64,000 nucleotides of DNA from Sequoia sempervirens (GCA_007258455.2 VDFB02373365.1:221682552-221746551); one strand, 5' to 3'; shown: positions 46,586 to 59,022, counted from the first letter of the stretch. Made by a program: numbers and translations. The notes: a model not told the origin generated them from the letters alone.

Positions 46586-48600
46586 TATTTTGAAATCATA
46601 TGTACCTTTTGAAAATTAACCCTAGATCTAGGTTTTGTTTTGCATTGCTTTTCATTTCTCATGTACAATTTCATTTTTACATCATAAAAACATAAAAAAA
46701 GTCAAAATATTTGCATCTCATATTACATCATAGGTTGCATTAGGGTTTATTTCAATCATTTAGGTCAAATCTACATTCAAAATCACTCTTTATTGTTGCA
46801 TACTTGCATTTGATTCATGTTGTGTTAAATTGTGAAAATTCTAGAAACATATTCAATTGCAAACCTATTTGCACATAGAAGAAAAAACTTTATGCAGTAT
46901 AATAAACATTCAACTTTTGAATTTTTAGAACCCCTATCAAGGATGCAGATGCCCTTGGGTGCCTTTTTCCTCCTACACTTGCATCAACAAACTTTTTCAC
47001 ACATCTTTATCTTTGTGTCCTTAGTCTATTTGTGCTTGCAAATCTCTAAATTGGAATTCTTAATTGCATGCATTTAGGCATCTTTAATATAGTTCAAAAA
47101 GTGAAAAACATTACATTGTTTGATTTCAAAATTGCATCAAAACCATCATTTTTAGGTTGTGGCATCTTAGAATCAATCAATTATTGCATTTTAGATCTAG
47201 AAATTGCATTCAAAATTGTTAAAAAATCTTCCACATTATTGCACACTTGCATTTTGAAGAGCATTGTCTTAAATTCAGCAAAATCTTAGAAAATATTCAT
47301 TGTTAAACCTATTTGCAAGCAAACCCAAAATCCTTCAAAAGTGCCTTATACAGTCAAATTTTCAAATTTTAAAAACCCTATCCAAGACACATACACCCTT
47401 GGGTGCTTCTATCATGTTTGGGTGCCTCTAACTTGCGAATTTTGGCTTAAATTTCTATGATAGAGCTCTCTTAATGTCCTCTATCTAGATTTGATGTCTA
47501 TTTTTCAATTCTATTTATAGAACTATCTAATTTTGATCATTTGATCCATAAGGCAAGTAGTAACATGTTTCCTTTTCAAATATGTGGTTTTGATATGGTA
47601 ACACATGGCTTGTATAATTATAATCTCCCTACTTATGAGTACAATCTAAGGAAATGAAATGAATTCATTGACAATCATGTTAGTCATTCTCCCAATATCT
47701 CTCCTAATTGTAAGAGTATCTTGGCACAAGAAAATGAAATCATTGAAAGATTTCTTAATATCACTTTTCCTGATCTTCATTCATCTCCCAACATCTCTCC
47801 CCCTTATGAGAATGTTTTGGTGCAAGAGGGTGTAACCATGGACAATAATGAAAATAATAGTTATTATTTTCCCAATACCTCTCCTACTTGTGAAGAAGGT
47901 ATCTTGGTGTTAAAGAATCCAATCATTGAGTGTCATGAGAATCTTGTTTGCATATCTCCCAAAAAACTCTCCTACTTGGGAAGATATTATGGTGCAAGAG
48001 GATGAAATCATTGATACATTTCTTTCAAAAGATAGTAAGGTGACCTTAGACCCCACTTGATAGAAGATCATTAACAAGAAGTTAAATCCATTGATTTTAT
48101 GAATGCACAATTGGCTTTTAGATCTCCTTTGATTATTGGACCTCCTAAACTCCTTTTGAACCCCCTAAAAGTCCTCTAATTATTGGAATTCCTAAGTTAA
48201 CTCTCATTATAGAACCTCCTAAACCTCATGGACATATCCTAAACTTTGCAAAGCAACTTACTAGTAATCATGTGTCATAGAAACCAAGTTATCATATTGT
48301 ATCCAAAATGATGAAGAATGGGTGCTTATGGGTTTCCTATTAATGGAATGGGGTATGCACCTATCCTTCTTCATTCATTCGGAAATGAGATCCCAAAGGT
48401 AGGATTGACTTTCAACCCTAGGTGAGTCAACCCTATTGGAGATCTTGCAAATTTCCTTATGACTGAAGATGGGGTAAAATCTACTTGAACAACACTTTGG
48501 GGAAAAAAACTAAAAAATATTAAATGAAATTAATTATGCAATTTGAAACTTGGATAATCAATTTAAAGCATAAAATAATCAAAAACAACAAACTTCCAAT
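46586..48600 (+). other. E4 leader and possible gag remnant
   Basis: AT-rich leader with caccc(t)tgggtg palindromes (about 46950 and 47396). A weak plus-strand frame follows at 47560-48050, repetitive in cDNA-like blocks (ccaaca/atctctcc... gaagg.atcttggt), giving a Ser/Asn/Pro/Glu-rich peptide with SPNISPNCKSIL-type repeats. No capsid or knuckle motif was recognised. Confidence 0.4.
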
Positions 48601-48639
48601 ATATTTTAGAAGGGTAAGTTGATGTTTACCAGTCACTAA

Positions 48640-49681
48640 AAGTTTTTGTTGAGTGTCCTCCTAAGACAGATTCGCCCTAGGGTGAATAGGTCTTGCTATA
48701 GGGATCCAAAATCTAATTTCACAGTCCTCTACTCCTGGATATATACTCTTGATTCCTCTAGATCTCACTGTCAGAAAGTTAGAATTAAATTATGCAAGTA
48801 AGATTTCATGTCTTGACAACTTTGTAAAATTGTAATTTTGATCAATCTTCAATCCTTCTTCACCTACAAATCTACAAACACAAAGAGAGGGAATTTTTTT
48901 TGTTTTTGGTGAATGGGGGTTTGCCTTGGTCAAACCCAATTTTGGTAATTAAACCTTGAATTGAATGAAACATGAATGGAAGGAATGATGAATGAACACT
49001 AGCTTGTTGCAACTCACCAAACCCTTAAATGGAGATCCTTAGAGGACTAAAGTCTAACACATCTCTCCAAGGTCTTGATCTTGCATGAAATGGCTTGATT
49101 GGATGTTGATCTTGATACTTTATTTGATGCTTGAATTCTTGAAACCTACATCACAATGTTAGCTCCAAAAACATGCATAGATGCAAATAACTTTGACATG
49201 ATGCTTGAGATCTTGAATGTTGATGTAGAAGACTGATAAATCTACTCTTGAACACTTTTGACAATAATTTTTGCTCTTGTGAAATTTGGATAATCTTGCT
49301 TCTTGATTTTAGATATTGAATTGATAAAAAGATCTTGCATTTATAGGCAATTTTCTAATTTCCTGAAAATTAAACATCAAAGGCCAATTTTTGTAATTTG
49401 AATGTGAATCATAAAAATGCCACCAAAAACATATTAAAAATTGAGATCCTCAACTTAAGGAGGACCCATTCGCCCTTGGGTGAATGGGACTCAGGACCTA
49501 AATCTAAGACACTCAACTTCCAAGGAAATTTAATTAATGTTTGCAATTATTTAATACAAGTTCCCCTTTCATAAAATGGGATTACTTATGCTTTTAAATG
49601 CATAATTGATCCAATTAGAGGCTTAATTAATTCCAATTAATTAAGGGACCCAAACATAGTGTGAAAATGTAAAGGTGTACA
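48640..49681 (-). repeat. Inverted LTR related to the E4 LTR, nested in E4
   Basis: Read on the minus strand it starts TGTACACC...cacactatgttt at 49681, has a TATAAATG box near 49340, and later a stretch like the E4 LTR (gaagaccttgg...gactttagtcctctaagga...ggtgagttgcaaca). It interrupts E4 before the protease frame. Its low-coordinate end is not certain, and no target duplication was found, so it may be a solo LTR or a fragment. Confidence 0.6.
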
Positions 49682-49739
49682 TTTTTATACAATATAGTAG
49701 TTCACACATATAACACTGAAACAATAAGCAACCAAAACA

Positions 49740-50415
49740 AACGCCAACATCTATTCCATTTCCTCAAGCATATCTCCCACTTGCACCTAACATTCTACAA
49801 CGTAGTGGTAAATAATTTGATCTCGTTGAGCAACTTCATAACACTCATGCTAAGATATCTTCATGGGATTTAATTCAAACATCACTTGTTTATCATGGTA
49901 TGCTTCAAAATTATTCACAAAAAGTTTGTATCCCTCCTAGTGCACAACCAGATGATGTGGTAGCTTTGATTGAGAATTTATGAACTCGCCTAGTATGGAC
50001 ATTGTCTTTCATCAAAATGAGTTACCCCCCTTTGGAGACAAAAAAATAAAATGATGCTTTGATGATAATGACTATTATTAACAAAGTTGGGATTAGATGT
50101 ACCCTTATTTAAAATGGTTCAGAGCTTAATGTTTGTAGTGTTCATATTTGGATAAAATTGGAGCAGAAAAAATTAATACAACTTACTGATTTGTCGATCT
50201 AAGGTTTTGATAATGTGGGAAGACAACTGCTTGGTGTGATAACGTCACTTGTTAAAGTTGGTAAGGTTGTATTACAAACTCCTATCCATGTCACACCCCA
50301 TGATCTTTCATATAATCTTCTCTTGGGTAGACCATGGATTCATGAGATGAAAGGAGTTCCTTCAACACTGCATCATTCAATGAAATACATATATACAACA
50401 ATAAGGTTTACATGA
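49740..50415 (+). pseudogene. E4 Tat-type protease region
   Basis: The frame reads FDLVEQLHNTHAKISSWDLIQ, comparable to the FNLIDQLGKTLVQISILELL block of E2, then a badly decayed active-site region. GFDNVGRQLLGVIT, VVLQTPIHVTPHDLSYNLLLGRPWIHEMKGVPSTLHHSMKYIY follow in separate conserved blocks (50205-50400). The end matches the LPYNILLGRPWIH block of E2. Several stops are present. Confidence 0.75.
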
Positions 50416-50452
50416 TAAAATCTGAAAAAAAATATTACAAATTGAAACATGA

Positions 50453-50900
50453 ATGATGAATCCTCTTAGCACATTAACATCAACTACAAAAGTGGAACCT
50501 TTACAAATTGAGAACAAAAATGAGTGTCTTTCGTCACTGATGAACTTGTTAGATGATGATTGGGGATTGTTAGATTTCACACCTACATTCATGGGAGAAT
50601 ACAAGATTATGCAATCAAAGCAAGGAAAAGAGAAAGAATTTGCAATGATATCAACACAACCTATCTTTAAATCATCAAACACGTTTGATTCTACAACTTC
50701 TAGTAAAGAGGAAAACATAAATTACACATCCACTTATGATGAAGACGATCATGAAAACCCACCTTATTCAAAAGAAATGGAAGCCATTTATGGAAGAGGT
50801 TATGAAATTTTAACCCAACTTGGCTATAATGGAAAAGGATGTGGTGTAAAAGAATAAGGTATTTGTGTCCCTATAGATCCCAACACGTAAGAAACACCAA
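50453..50900 (+). pseudogene. E4 linker and G-patch motif
   Basis: An open frame of 134 codons, acidic and Ser/Thr-rich, ends in YGRGYEILTQLGYNGKGCG (about 50787-50845). The match to KYGKGYNIMKAKGYDG...GLGK of E2 supports one conserved module after the protease. TAA follows at once; the frame resumes weakly (RGLGY). No RT follows. Confidence 0.7.
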
Positions 50901-51016
50901 GAGGCCTTGGCTATTGTCCTTCACAAATAACGAAAATATAAAGAATACCTTCACTTAATCATGAAAAATAGTATTAGTTGTTGCTCATTACCATGTGGTA
51001 GTTTTAGTATCATAAC

Positions 51017-51335
51017 TATTGTAAGAGTTTCGCCCTTGGTCTCCTTGTGATGTGTAGTGTGGTGCTTGGGTTTGTGACATGGCTTAACCGCCTCCTATGG
51101 ATCTTTGATCTTATATAAATCTAGCAGTTGTCAACTTCCTGTGCAACAATTGGTATCAAAGTCGAGGTCATAGGTTTGAACCCCTCGCTTGTACTGGGGG
51201 GATTGTTGCAAGATTTTTTCCCTTGGTCTCCTTGTGTTGTGCAGTGTAGTGCTTGGGTTCAGGACATGGCTTAACAACCTCCTATGGATCTTGGATCTTG
51301 TATAAATCTAGCAGTTGGCAGCCGCTTGTGCAACA
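51017..51335 (+). mobile_element. TRIM/SMART-like miniature LTR element, 319 bp
   Basis: LTRs of 132 bp each (51017-51148 and 51204-51335), flanked by ATAAC on both sides (51012-51016 and 51336-51340). The left LTR begins TATTGTAAGA and the right TGTTGCAAGA; both end GTGCAACA. The 55-bp interior has a primer site TGGTATCAAAG (51151-51161, initiator-Met type), a stem gagg...cctc around ggtttgaacc, and a purine-rich actggggggat next to the right LTR. No coding; it would move only with help. Confidence 0.85.
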
Positions 51336-51559
51336 ATAACATACTCACTACCATGCATAGGGGTATAAAATTGGCTTTATGTAATCATCTTTTATTTTGC
51401 AAGGAGCAATATATCATAATCCATTTGGATAACCTTTTCCTTTACACCTGGGGGAGAGGAGTTAGGTAGCATTGTGTTAGGTGCATTCTTTCTAGCAAGG
51501 TATCCCTTTGTATCTCCTTAAAACATTAGTGTAGAAAGTACACTAATATTTTAATGGAG

Positions 51560-51960
51560 GCATGTGGTCCCCTACTTATTATTTGCGTGTGAAATGGTCC
51601 CTTTTTAGTGATGATGATATACATCTCCTAGGAAGTGTGGCCTTCGTGATCTATGTGAGTGTCTCTTTAGTGGTGATATTAGGCTTGATATCCCTTAAGA
51701 GTGTGACCTTTCTTGGCATATGGTTTTCCCCTTTGTGGTAATACTATGGTTAGTATACCCTAAGGTGTGAGTTTATATTCCACGACTTGTCCTCTCTTGG
51801 TGGTGATGTCATGTGTGTTGTTCCCTAAGGTGTGACCTTTCATGTATTGAGAAAAGTCCCTTTGTTGTTTTTGTAAATCACCTTTTGCGGTGGTGTTGTT
51901 ACAACACCCTTTGAGGTTTTGGCCTTATCTTTTCATCGTTTATGTACCTCCTTAGGTGAG
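51560..51960 (+). repeat. Diverged tandem repeats, about 65-70 bp, five units (E4 3' region)
   Basis: Each unit combines a (t)ccctttnngtggtgat phrase and a ccctaagngtgtgacctt phrase. Units start near 51597, 51660, 51728, 51795 and 51857. Confidence 0.65.
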
Positions 51961-52084
51961 TTTGGAATTTTTACTTCACTTATTTCATAGGTGTTGAACT
52001 TAGTGATGCATTGGCATAGCATCTTGATTAGTTTTTTATCACCTTATCAAATTTATTATGGATTATAACTCTTGGTATGGTTGA

Positions 52085-52470
52085 CATGGGTGCACACCTA
52101 GTGAATTTTAGACTTCACTAGACCTAGTGTGTTTCTCATTTTGCTAACTTTCCTTAGGGGATCACCTAGTAAATACCATACTTCACTAGCCCATGTTTCC
52201 TTTCTATTTGTGATTCACCTAGAAAATATTAGAATTTTCTATGGTGTGAATCATAAATTCCTTAACATGGCCACCAAGCATAACACAACTTTCTTTCCAG
52301 TGGAGCCATGTATTTCATGAGTGTTTAGCATAACACAACTTGTTAGCCTTGTGAAACCCATCATATTACATGGAAACCTAGCATAAAATAGCTTGCTAGA
52401 TAGTAGATCCATGTAGCTCATGAGTGGTGTGGAATAACACAACTTGCTAGTCCTCATGAGAGTATTCATT
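52085..52470 (+). repeat. Two further minisatellites in the E4 3' region
   Basis: At 52085-52255 the phrase cacctagtaaat...cttcactag recurs about three times with 60-70 bp spacing. At 52272-52470 the phrase agcataacacaactt...catgtat.tcatgag recurs four times with a period of about 53-58 bp. Arrays of this kind between pol and the 3' LTR are typical of Tat elements. Confidence 0.7.
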
Positions 52471-52908
52471 TGTTTACATTTATTTGACAAATGACGTTTG
52501 GTATTTGAGACAATTTAAGACTAAGGTCTCTTTGCCTTACCAACTTGAATCCTTTTTAGTACTAACCTAGTGTTTTTTGTATGTCTTTTGTGTGTATTCT
52601 TTATGTTTACATCATGTTTGTTTTAATTTTATCATCGTCTTTATGTTCCATCATGCCATGTGTTTTCATCATGTATGCTTCATATTTTTTGACATGTATG
52701 TTTGTGTATGTTGTCTTGTTGCATTTCATACATGTGTGTGTTCCTTTGTGCTTATGTTGGTTTTCCATGGGATCTTGAATCCCAAGGACTTGATCACACC
52801 CCTAGATTCATTTTCATCCTATATCTTCAACATTTGGACAATCAAACCCCTCTTGAAATACATTTGTCTACTTTAGTGTGAGTTTGAGCATAAGTTCATA
52901 CTCTCACT

Positions 52909-52923
52909 AGAGTGGGGGCTAAA
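52909..52923 (+). other. Polypurine tract of E4
   Basis: AGAGTGGGGGCTAAA directly precedes TGTAGCAT of the 3' LTR. Confidence 0.8.
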
Positions 52924-54281
52924 TGTAGCATAAAAAATTATCACCCTTGATAATTTCACACTATGTTTTTCTCCCCATAAATTGTTGAGCCTAATTGGGC
53001 CCCTAATTTCCTAAATTATGCATTCTATAGCCTATTTGTATCACTTTCCCAGAAATTGCAAACATTGAACAAATGCATCCATTTAATGTTTTTCCCACGA
53101 TAGCTTATGTTTGAGAAAATGGGGCTAGGACTAGGATACCCTAGGGTGTCTAAGTCATCCTATGGTGTTGGGACTCAATTTTTAATATGTCGGTGTTGGA
53201 ATTTTAACATTTGCAACCCAACCTGCAAAGGTCGACTATCGAGATCTAATTTTCAAAAAATTGAATAAATGCCTATAAATACCTAGTTATTACATCATTT
53301 GAAATCTAAGTGGAAATTATCTAGCAAAAGGTGAAAAATAAGAGCATTCAAGAGAAAGTAAAGAGAAACATTTCAATGATTTATTGCAGCAATTCAAGAT
53401 CCAAGCATCATGTCAAAGTGTATGTGAGTCCATATTGTCATCTTATCATTGTTTTGTGAAGGCTAACCCTTATTATAGGTCTCCAAGAAATTTTAAGCAT
53501 TCAAGGAAGCAAGATATAAGACCTTGAGGACTTTAGTCCTTCAAGGAAGCCATTGAAGGGTGGTGAGTTGCAACACTTTGTGATTTCATCATTCCTTCCT
53601 ATCTTTTATCCATTTTTATCATTGGCATTGCTATTGTGGAAGTGGAAACACTAACATGGGGTTTGAATGAGGCAAGCCCCTAAATGACACAACCCTTTCC
53701 TTCTCTTTGAATGTGAAGGTTCTAGGCTTGAAGAGGATTGAAGGAAGTTTGAAGACAAGTTGTTCATTGTTGAATTTGAAGCCCTATACCTCGTCAACTC
53801 ACGAGAACTCACCTACATAATTATTCAATATTGTTCCAACAAATTTGCAAGCGAAAATGGAGATCTTATATCTATCATTAGAGGTCCTAAAAAATAAAGC
53901 AGGAGAGGCATACAAGGACTTATACGCCCTTAAGTGAATTAGTCATTCTATTCACATTGAAACTAATTTTTTTGGGCAGGTACACAGTCCTCTACACTTC
54001 CTAGATCTGCCTGCAAACTGTTGTTTCAGTGTATGCATTATCGAGATCTTTCATTTTACATATTAGGGCACATAGTCTAATTAGGTTAATCATATTAAAT
54101 CAATTCCAATCCATTCTAATCCCCAAATTGATGGAGATCTAGGTTTGATTGGCTCACCTTCATGGTTGAAATTCAGTTTATACACCTTGTTGCTCTCCAT
54201 CTCAATGAAACCTTAGGAAAAGGCCTTGAATCCTATTGTTCTGAGTACTTAAAACTTAGGGTCCCCTTTTTCTATGTTTCA
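52924..54281 (+). repeat. E4 3' LTR
   Basis: 1358 bp, TGTAGCAT...GTTTCA, with TATAAATA at about 53274. It is followed by the GAATT target duplication. Confidence 0.92.
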
Positions 54282-54411
54282 GAATTATTTTGAAAACCCA
54301 TACTATTCATGACACATATGGGGTACAAGGGAATATTCTATGTTCAATTATATCCTCTACAATAGTGTTGCCCAATATAGTTTGATGATGTCTACTAACA
54401 ATTCATAAACA
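54282..54411. repeat. Repeat R1, copy 1, right part
   Basis: Matches 59318-59446 (gaattattttgaaaaccca...tactaacaattcataaacat). With 39434-39714 and 45192-45212 it rebuilds one R1 copy. Confidence 0.85.
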
Positions 54412-54639
54412 TATATTTCCATATGATTGTACAAAAATATTTACCTCGATTTTTGTAAACCCCTAAGAATTTTTTTTTTCTCTAAACCCTATTATGCCTT
54501 ATATGGATTTATATTTTTTTGTGCCTTCTAAACCCAACAATGAGGTTTTTTGAACACCAAGGTGCATTCTATAAAATATCTTATCCAAAAATATCCAAAA
54601 AAGGGAAGAGATTGTAGAAATGGATCTCTAATAACGTAA

Positions 54640-54945
54640 GAGTTTTTTATCAACCCCATAATAGACCAATGATCATTTACAAATAAAATAACATTTTACA
54701 TGATAATGAAGTAATAAAAATATTATAAAACTAGAAAATTCATTAGATACAAAATGAAATTTACAATATACAATAAATGAATGAATAATGATAAGGATGA
54801 AATCCTAAGACACACTAAGATCATGAAAAATGTCTTAATCATGATGTGAGACATAAAAATTAAATAAACTAAGTACACTTAAGTATGTAAGTGTGAATAG
54901 GATCTAATTAGAAACTAGTTAGGTTATATACCATGTTCACACCAA
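54640..54945 (+). repeat. Direct repeat DR-1, right copy
   Basis: Same orientation and extent as 37620-37915, ending in the same tataccatgttcacacc. Confidence 0.65.
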
Positions 54946-57900
54946 CACTTTGAATAATTCAATGAGCATTGTGTTACAAATGAAGGAAACCACTATAGTA
55001 CGAAAATCTAAAATTTTGTTACAAATTTGAAATTAAGTTGTAGAACATCAATGGATATTTAACTCAATATGAACCAACAACAAAGACAGCCAACAATACT
55101 CTAGACCCATACACATAATACATATATTTACACAGAGAAAAAAAATTTGGGTATAAAAATCCACCAAGAAAAGAGGTCAAGTCTATATTATCTTGATAAA
55201 AGATCATGTAATACCTTCATTTCCTTGAATCTTGGAGCCAATCTAATGGTATTTTTGTACTTGTGAAACTTCTCATCATATCTCCATCTAAAACCCTCAA
55301 TATATAGGCTCATGAAGGCCCAAAATACCACCATAAACATTACCATGTGTCAAAACAAGCTTCCAAAATGCCATGGTAAAATCCATACAACCCATACATA
55401 CTAAACATAGTCCCTTACATGACTCTTACACCTATTTCACAATTTAATAAAAATAATCCCACTAATTTAGGCATTTGGTTTATCATATAACTATAATTTA
55501 GAGGATACTCTTACAAGTTGTTATAAACTAATAATATATGTGAAAATATTCTCTTAGTTTTTATAGCTCTCTAAAAAAGCAGCTAATCATAACTTAACTT
55601 ATCACCTCATAAATATAATAAGTAAATATTTTTCTCTATCAAAGGCCCCCACATCCCTTATGGGTGCATAAACTAATAATAACCTAGAATATTTAAATAC
55701 ATAGAATTTACAAGGTGGATAGCACCTTAATCCTAACACATTGCAAAATTGGCAGAGGAAAGATATGGGCATTGTGTCCCCTAGGTGCTAATTTATGTTT
55801 TTTAATCCCTATACAATGTATAAAAACACGTGGGATATTGTTAAGAAGGTATGCTTTACACATTATGTAATATTATTATAAAATTAAGCCCTCATGGAAT
55901 GGGGCATTGTGTTGGAGAGGAATCTTGAAATTCCCCTTTTAAGATTGATCTTGGCATTTGGAATGCCATCTATGATTTGAATGTTGCATTATGTAAGAGT
56001 ATATATTGTGAGGGTTACATTGTAATATCACTCTAAATGTCATCTATCATGTGTAAGGTGTGAAAGGACATCTATAATGAAACAGTACATTATAAGAGCA
56101 CTTATGATGGGATTACAAAGACATTGAAGAAATGCATCTTTGACGAATTAAATTCAGCCACATGTCAAAGAATCTTGCAAGGTGAATTGTTTACACCAAA
56201 TTGGAGTGTGTGGTTTGACAAGGTGAACTCCTTACTTGTAGGGTTCAAAGGAATCTATTTGGAGTGTTGTAATTGTACTTGTTGGGTGGGGCACATGGGT
56301 TTGGTTGGAGGATTTTGACCAAGGTTAGTGACCTATGGTTGGCTAATTTCCCCTAATGGTTTCTTGTTTTCCTATAAATAAAATTTGTTTGGACATGCTT
56401 GTGCGATAGGTTTCTAGAGTAGGTACATGTTGTTAGGTTCACATTATTAAGGATACAAGACATCAAATCAAAACAAGCGAAATATTTCATTGTAATCATT
56501 CTCTTTGATAATATATTGAGTGTTGTATTGTTGTTGGGTGTCTTCCCAAAAGAGTTTTCTAGGGTATATCTTGTGTTCATTTTTATATATCATTGATTAG
56601 CATTATGTTGTAAAATTCCTTTCAATAGACTATATTGTGGTCACAATCTAATCCTAAATCCCAAAAAACATAAAATTTATGTTACAATCTTTTGATCAAT
56701 AATCCAATTTCAAAATTCAAAATTTCAACTCTTTATCACATTACATTTATAATCAACTTTATGTCAAATCCTAAACAAAAACTAATATTCTCAACATTTT
56801 CAATCATTTCTTTTTTAATATTACTAAATCGATTTTAATCAATCTCACCTCATATTAATTTAAAATATAAATTCAATTGATTGATCATCCCTTCCATAAA
56901 GTGTATTTCATTTCCCTATGATATGTGAGATAATGACACACTTGGGTGATGGATTATATTATTCACAAATTGAGTACATCATACTCCATGTTTTACATAA
57001 TATAAATATAAAGTAGACACACCCCATGACGTCCTACCTTGTTTGTTTGTTACCACTATTAGTTTAAAAAATACATAGCCGTTTGCAATATATTAAGCAT
57101 GGATTATGTAATTTTCCCATATGATATATGGTTGTATTAAATAGTGATTGATGTAGAATGAAAGATACCACGAGAATATTGAAATTTGAAGAAACCCAAT
57201 ATTTAATGTGTTATTTTTAGGACTTTCAAAATTATTTAGAATGTCTAAAGTGATAGAAGGCCACCCAACTTGACCAATTCAATTAAAGTATGAGATTGTA
57301 TAAATCTTCTATTTGTTCACAAGAAAAAGGCACATAGATATCTAAAGGTTGTATTAGTAGAGGATTTATCTTTATGATATGATCTAGCCTAAACTAGGCC
57401 ATGTGATATGATTTAGTTTGTAACAAAAATAAATAAATAATATTTTATCTAGCTTATTCCTAATCAAACTAAAATAAATAAATATCTTATCCCTCTTCCA
57501 TTACTTCTATTATTTTGTTTATTTAAATCCCATTCATTACCAATTAGACTCAATCATTCTAATTAGGAGATATGGTGCAGAATTTTTTTATTTCCCTCAA
57601 AATATAAATTCTAGATTTATAAAGTAGCTATTTAATTTGATAAAAATAAGTTTATAATAAAGTGGTTTGAAGGTCTTAAGTGGGATATTTAGGTCTATGT
57701 ATTGGTATGTTTTGTAATAGGTTGGGTTTGTACTGGGGTTGGTATCATGGGATGCTATAAATAGTTTTATTTTATTTTTATTTGAAGAGTTATTTTACTT
57801 TTCAAATAATCACTATTCATTATTTTGATCATTCTTTTTATATTTTTATTTTGAAAAGTGTAGTAAATATTATATTGATATGTTATTTTTAAATTTATGT

Positions 57901-59022
57901 TTATTACTAGTTATTAATTACTTGATATGTAAATGACTATCAAAATTAGGTTAAGCGGCTTTTATGTACTGTTAGTTCCCTAAATCTACACCCTATTTGC
58001 TAAGCTCTTAATGAACTCAGTAGATTTGGACTAACATGGGATTGTTTTCAGGTTGTGGGTAACTTGTTTGAAAATAGACCTCCGAATTATGGGTCGGCTT
58101 CCCCATTTGATGTCACCTAACTTTAAAACTTCTAAGATAAGGGTAAGAGTTTACATAAAATAAACCTAATGCTGGAAAGAAAACTAAGGCGATACACCAA
58201 AACAACCTAGACCTGCTTAATAGCTTCACACATTCAAATTAGTATCTCAAAGCTAACTCACACAACTCCCTTTCCAATGCAGGTCACATCAATAATTTAT
58301 AAAGAGGTTTGTAACAGTGTTTTCAAAAGGAAAAATAGACTTCACAATCAATAACACCACTAAACAACATAGTTTATAACCTGTAAACATACATTTTATG
58401 TCAAATGGATGCATGAAACATGGGACAAGTTTGTAAGAAAAATTACTTTTCACAAAATAGACTGATCAACCATTAATGACACACCATAAAACATGAAGAG
58501 AGAAGATAAAAATGCTCCAATCTATTAATTCAAAGTGCTTACTGTATAATAGGTTTGTCTGAGTTACAATACAGCTCCATGAAAAACAACTCCAAGAAAG
58601 CAAGCTATCCTTCTATTGGAAAAAGAAAGAACTCCCAAAAACTCAAGTATGAAGATACTTAAGCAAAACTGAAACCAAAATCCCACACAAGTGTTTCTAA
58701 AAGATTCTGCTCGGATAAAACAGAAAAGGCTCCAAAAGAACCTTCTAGAACCCTCTAAAATTCCTTCCATATGAAGGAAAAGTATGGGAAGTCAACAGTC
58801 ACCCCAAAAATGTGACAAAAAATGCTTCCAACTGGCCTCCCCTTCACAAAATTAGTCCAAATAGCATCTCACACTTCCCACACTTCTGCAAATCATCATT
58901 GGTCCCATTACAACATTTGACCACATTCCCCATCATGTAATATGTGTGTTTTTGAAAACACATGGCCTTTTAAAGCATTAAAGATAGTGATTTTGTTAAG
59001 TGATTCATAAACATCACTTAAC
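54946..59022. other. AT-rich DNA without recognised coding
   Basis: I see no conserved protein here. Two places look like LTR promoter regions: TATAAATA at about 56374 and ctataaatag at about 57757. The stretch 58140-58560 resembles element leader DNA. None has a partner in the window. Confidence 0.5.
55910..56579 (+). repeat. Possible solo LTR
   Basis: Starts TGTTGGAGAGG, has a TATA box about 465 bp in and ends near ttgtgttca. The start resembles copia LTRs. There is no second copy and no convincing target duplication, so this is weak. Confidence 0.2.

Larger units (their letters stand above)
45213..54281 (+). mobile_element. E4: non-autonomous Tat-type element without RT, RNase H or integrase
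   Basis: LTRs at 45213-46570 and 52924-54281, both 1358 bp and TG...CA. TSD GAATT (45208-45212 and 54282-54286). A primer site like that of E2 and a polypurine tract before 52924. The only recognisable coding is a Tat-type protease and a G-patch. It contains an inverted related LTR (48.6-49.7 kb) and a TRIM (51.0-51.3 kb). Propagation would have needed enzymes from an element such as E2. Confidence 0.92.

Noticed and set aside
51150..51182. A tRNA gene or tRNA-derived SINE head
   Set aside because: There is a B-box-like ggtttgaacc but no full cloverleaf; the site lies exactly between the TRIM LTRs and is explained by the primer site plus interior.
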